Of a DNA stretch of 5,112 bases, positions 4,414 through 5,112 are shown in pieces (the stretch's first letter is position 1; each line of letters starts with the position of its first letter). Below the pieces are notes generated by a model that was not told where the DNA came from, made no database searches, and saw nothing but the letters and a program-made list of their open reading frames with translations. The translations under genes and the position numbers were made by a program. Source of the stretch: Actinomycetota bacterium (GTDB lineage Bacteria > Actinomycetota > Acidimicrobiia > Acidimicrobiales > GCA-2861595); contig JADDQT010000167.1 in assembly GCA_016781225.1 (NCBI GenBank), positions 1 to 5,112 of the forward strand, written 5' to 3'.

Positions 4414-5103
4414 GTGCCTGAGATTCGCCTTCCTGTTGAAGTTGGCCGTGTCACCGGGTCGCGGGCGTCCGGGCGTCTCCGCACTGCCGGCAAGATCCCC
4501 GCTGTCATCTACGGGCACGGCATCGAGCCCGTGCCCGTGGCGGTCGACGGTCGAGCCCTGCGGTCGGCCCTCACCACCGACGCCGGCCTGAACGCCCTCC
4601 TCGACCTCCAGGTGGACGGAACCTCCCATCTCACCGTGGCCCGTGACATACAGCGTGACCCCGTGCGGGGGACCGTCACCCACGTGGACTTCCAGATCGT
4701 GCGCCGGGACGAGGTCATCGCCGCCGAGGTGCCGGTGAACCTGGTCGGTGAGGCTGTGGAGCTGCACCGCGCCGACGGTGTCGTCGACCACCAGCTCTTC
4801 ATGCTCACCGTGCATGCCACGCCGGGCCGCATCCCGAACGACATCGAGATCGACATCAGCGCCCTACTCGTTGGGGACACCGTCCGGGTGGGCGACATCG
4901 ACCTGCCCGAAGGCGTCACCACCGACGTGGACCCCGAGGCGCCGGTCGTGGTGGGCCAGCCGCCGCAGGTGTCGGAGGAGGACCTGGTCACGGAGGCCGA
5001 GGCCGAGGCGGCGGCGACCCTGGAGGCCGAGGAGGCCGATGCCGACGCCCAGGCCGGCGGGGAGACGGTGGCCGAGGGGGGCGACGCGGACACCGAGGGC
5101 TGA
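4414..5103 (+). CDS. rplY: 50S ribosomal protein L25/general stress protein Ctc
   Basis: bL25 of the CTC (TL5) type binds 5S rRNA in the large subunit. The 229-residue product has the L25 N-terminal 5S-binding domain with GKIPAVIYG (26–34), NALLDLQVDG (60–69) and RDIQRDPVRGTVTHVDF (77–93), then the C-terminal beta domain of the long form: EVPVNLVGEA (105–114), IPNDIEIDISAL (140–151) and VGDIDLPEGVT (159–169). The last ~40 residues (from about 187) are an Ala/Glu/Asp-rich, low-complexity acidic tail, common in actinobacterial homologues and probably disordered. The GTG start gives the usual distance to GKIPAV. The gene has its own likely promoter and is separated from prs by 211 bases of hairpins, although glmU–prs–rplY order is conserved in actinobacteria. 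The peptidyl-tRNA hydrolase gene usually follows and may begin just beyond the window. Confidence 0.96.
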   Translation: MPEIRLPVEVGRVTGSRASGRLRTAGKIPAVIYGHGIEPVPVAVDGRALRSALTTDAGLNALLDLQVDGTSHLTVARDIQRDPVRGTVTHVDFQIVRRDEVIAAEVPVNLVGEAVELHRADGVVDHQLFMLTVHATPGRIPNDIEIDISALLVGDTVRVGDIDLPEGVTTDVDPEAPVVVGQPPQVSEEDLVTEAEAEAAATLEAEEADADAQAGGETVAEGGDADTEG

Positions 5104-5112
5104 GGCCCTGCT

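Noticed and set aside
3171..4508. Minus-strand open frame of about 445 codons opposite prs and the start of rplY
   Set aside because: Same shadow effect; it spans two unrelated genes and the hairpin-filled gap and has no recognisable motifs.

Overview
This is a high-GC, gene-dense stretch of housekeeping chromosome from an actinobacterium. The gene order (wall-associated protein – rsmA – ispE, then glmU – prs – rplY), the bS22-type mini ribosomal protein, GTG starts and -10 boxes sitting almost on start codons all fit Actinomycetota. The divergence of the proteins from mycobacterial and Streptomyces versions suggests a deep lineage such as Acidimicrobiia; that placement is inference and the species cannot be named from the sequence.

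Left block (1–1791, + strand): the C-terminal end of a secreted RlpA-like double-psi beta-barrel protein, then rsmA (16S rRNA dimethyltransferase), then ispE (non-mevalonate isoprenoid kinase). ispE starts inside the 3' end of rsmA, so the two are probably translationally coupled.

Middle block (1792–2095): two very short genes and their signals. On the minus strand, 1802–1900 encodes a 32-residue, extremely basic protein of the bS22 (AURKAIP1/COX24-domain) ribosomal family, convergent with ispE. On the plus strand, 1989–2059 is a complete tRNA-Gln (anticodon TTG, no encoded CCA). The 88 bases between them carry divergent -10-like boxes and three adjacent GC hairpins.

Right block (2096–5103, + strand): glmU, prs and rplY. 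GlmU has an intact uridyltransferase domain but stops early in the left-handed beta-helix and lacks the acetyltransferase active site. prs is a normal class I PRPP synthetase. A 211-base gap after prs holds three tandem hairpins sharing a C(GGA)G triloop and a TC internal loop or bulge, with compensatory base changes, followed by a fourth nested hairpin, a 10-base direct repeat and a probable leaderless promoter for rplY (ribosomal protein L25/Ctc). The window ends just after rplY.

Together the genes supply ribosome biogenesis (rsmA, bS22, L25, tRNA-Gln) and precursors for wall, isoprenoids and nucleotides (glmU, ispE, prs). No mobile element, CRISPR array or defence system is visible. The points most worth a second look are the hairpin repeat array, the acetyltransferase-less GlmU and the tiny bS22 gene.
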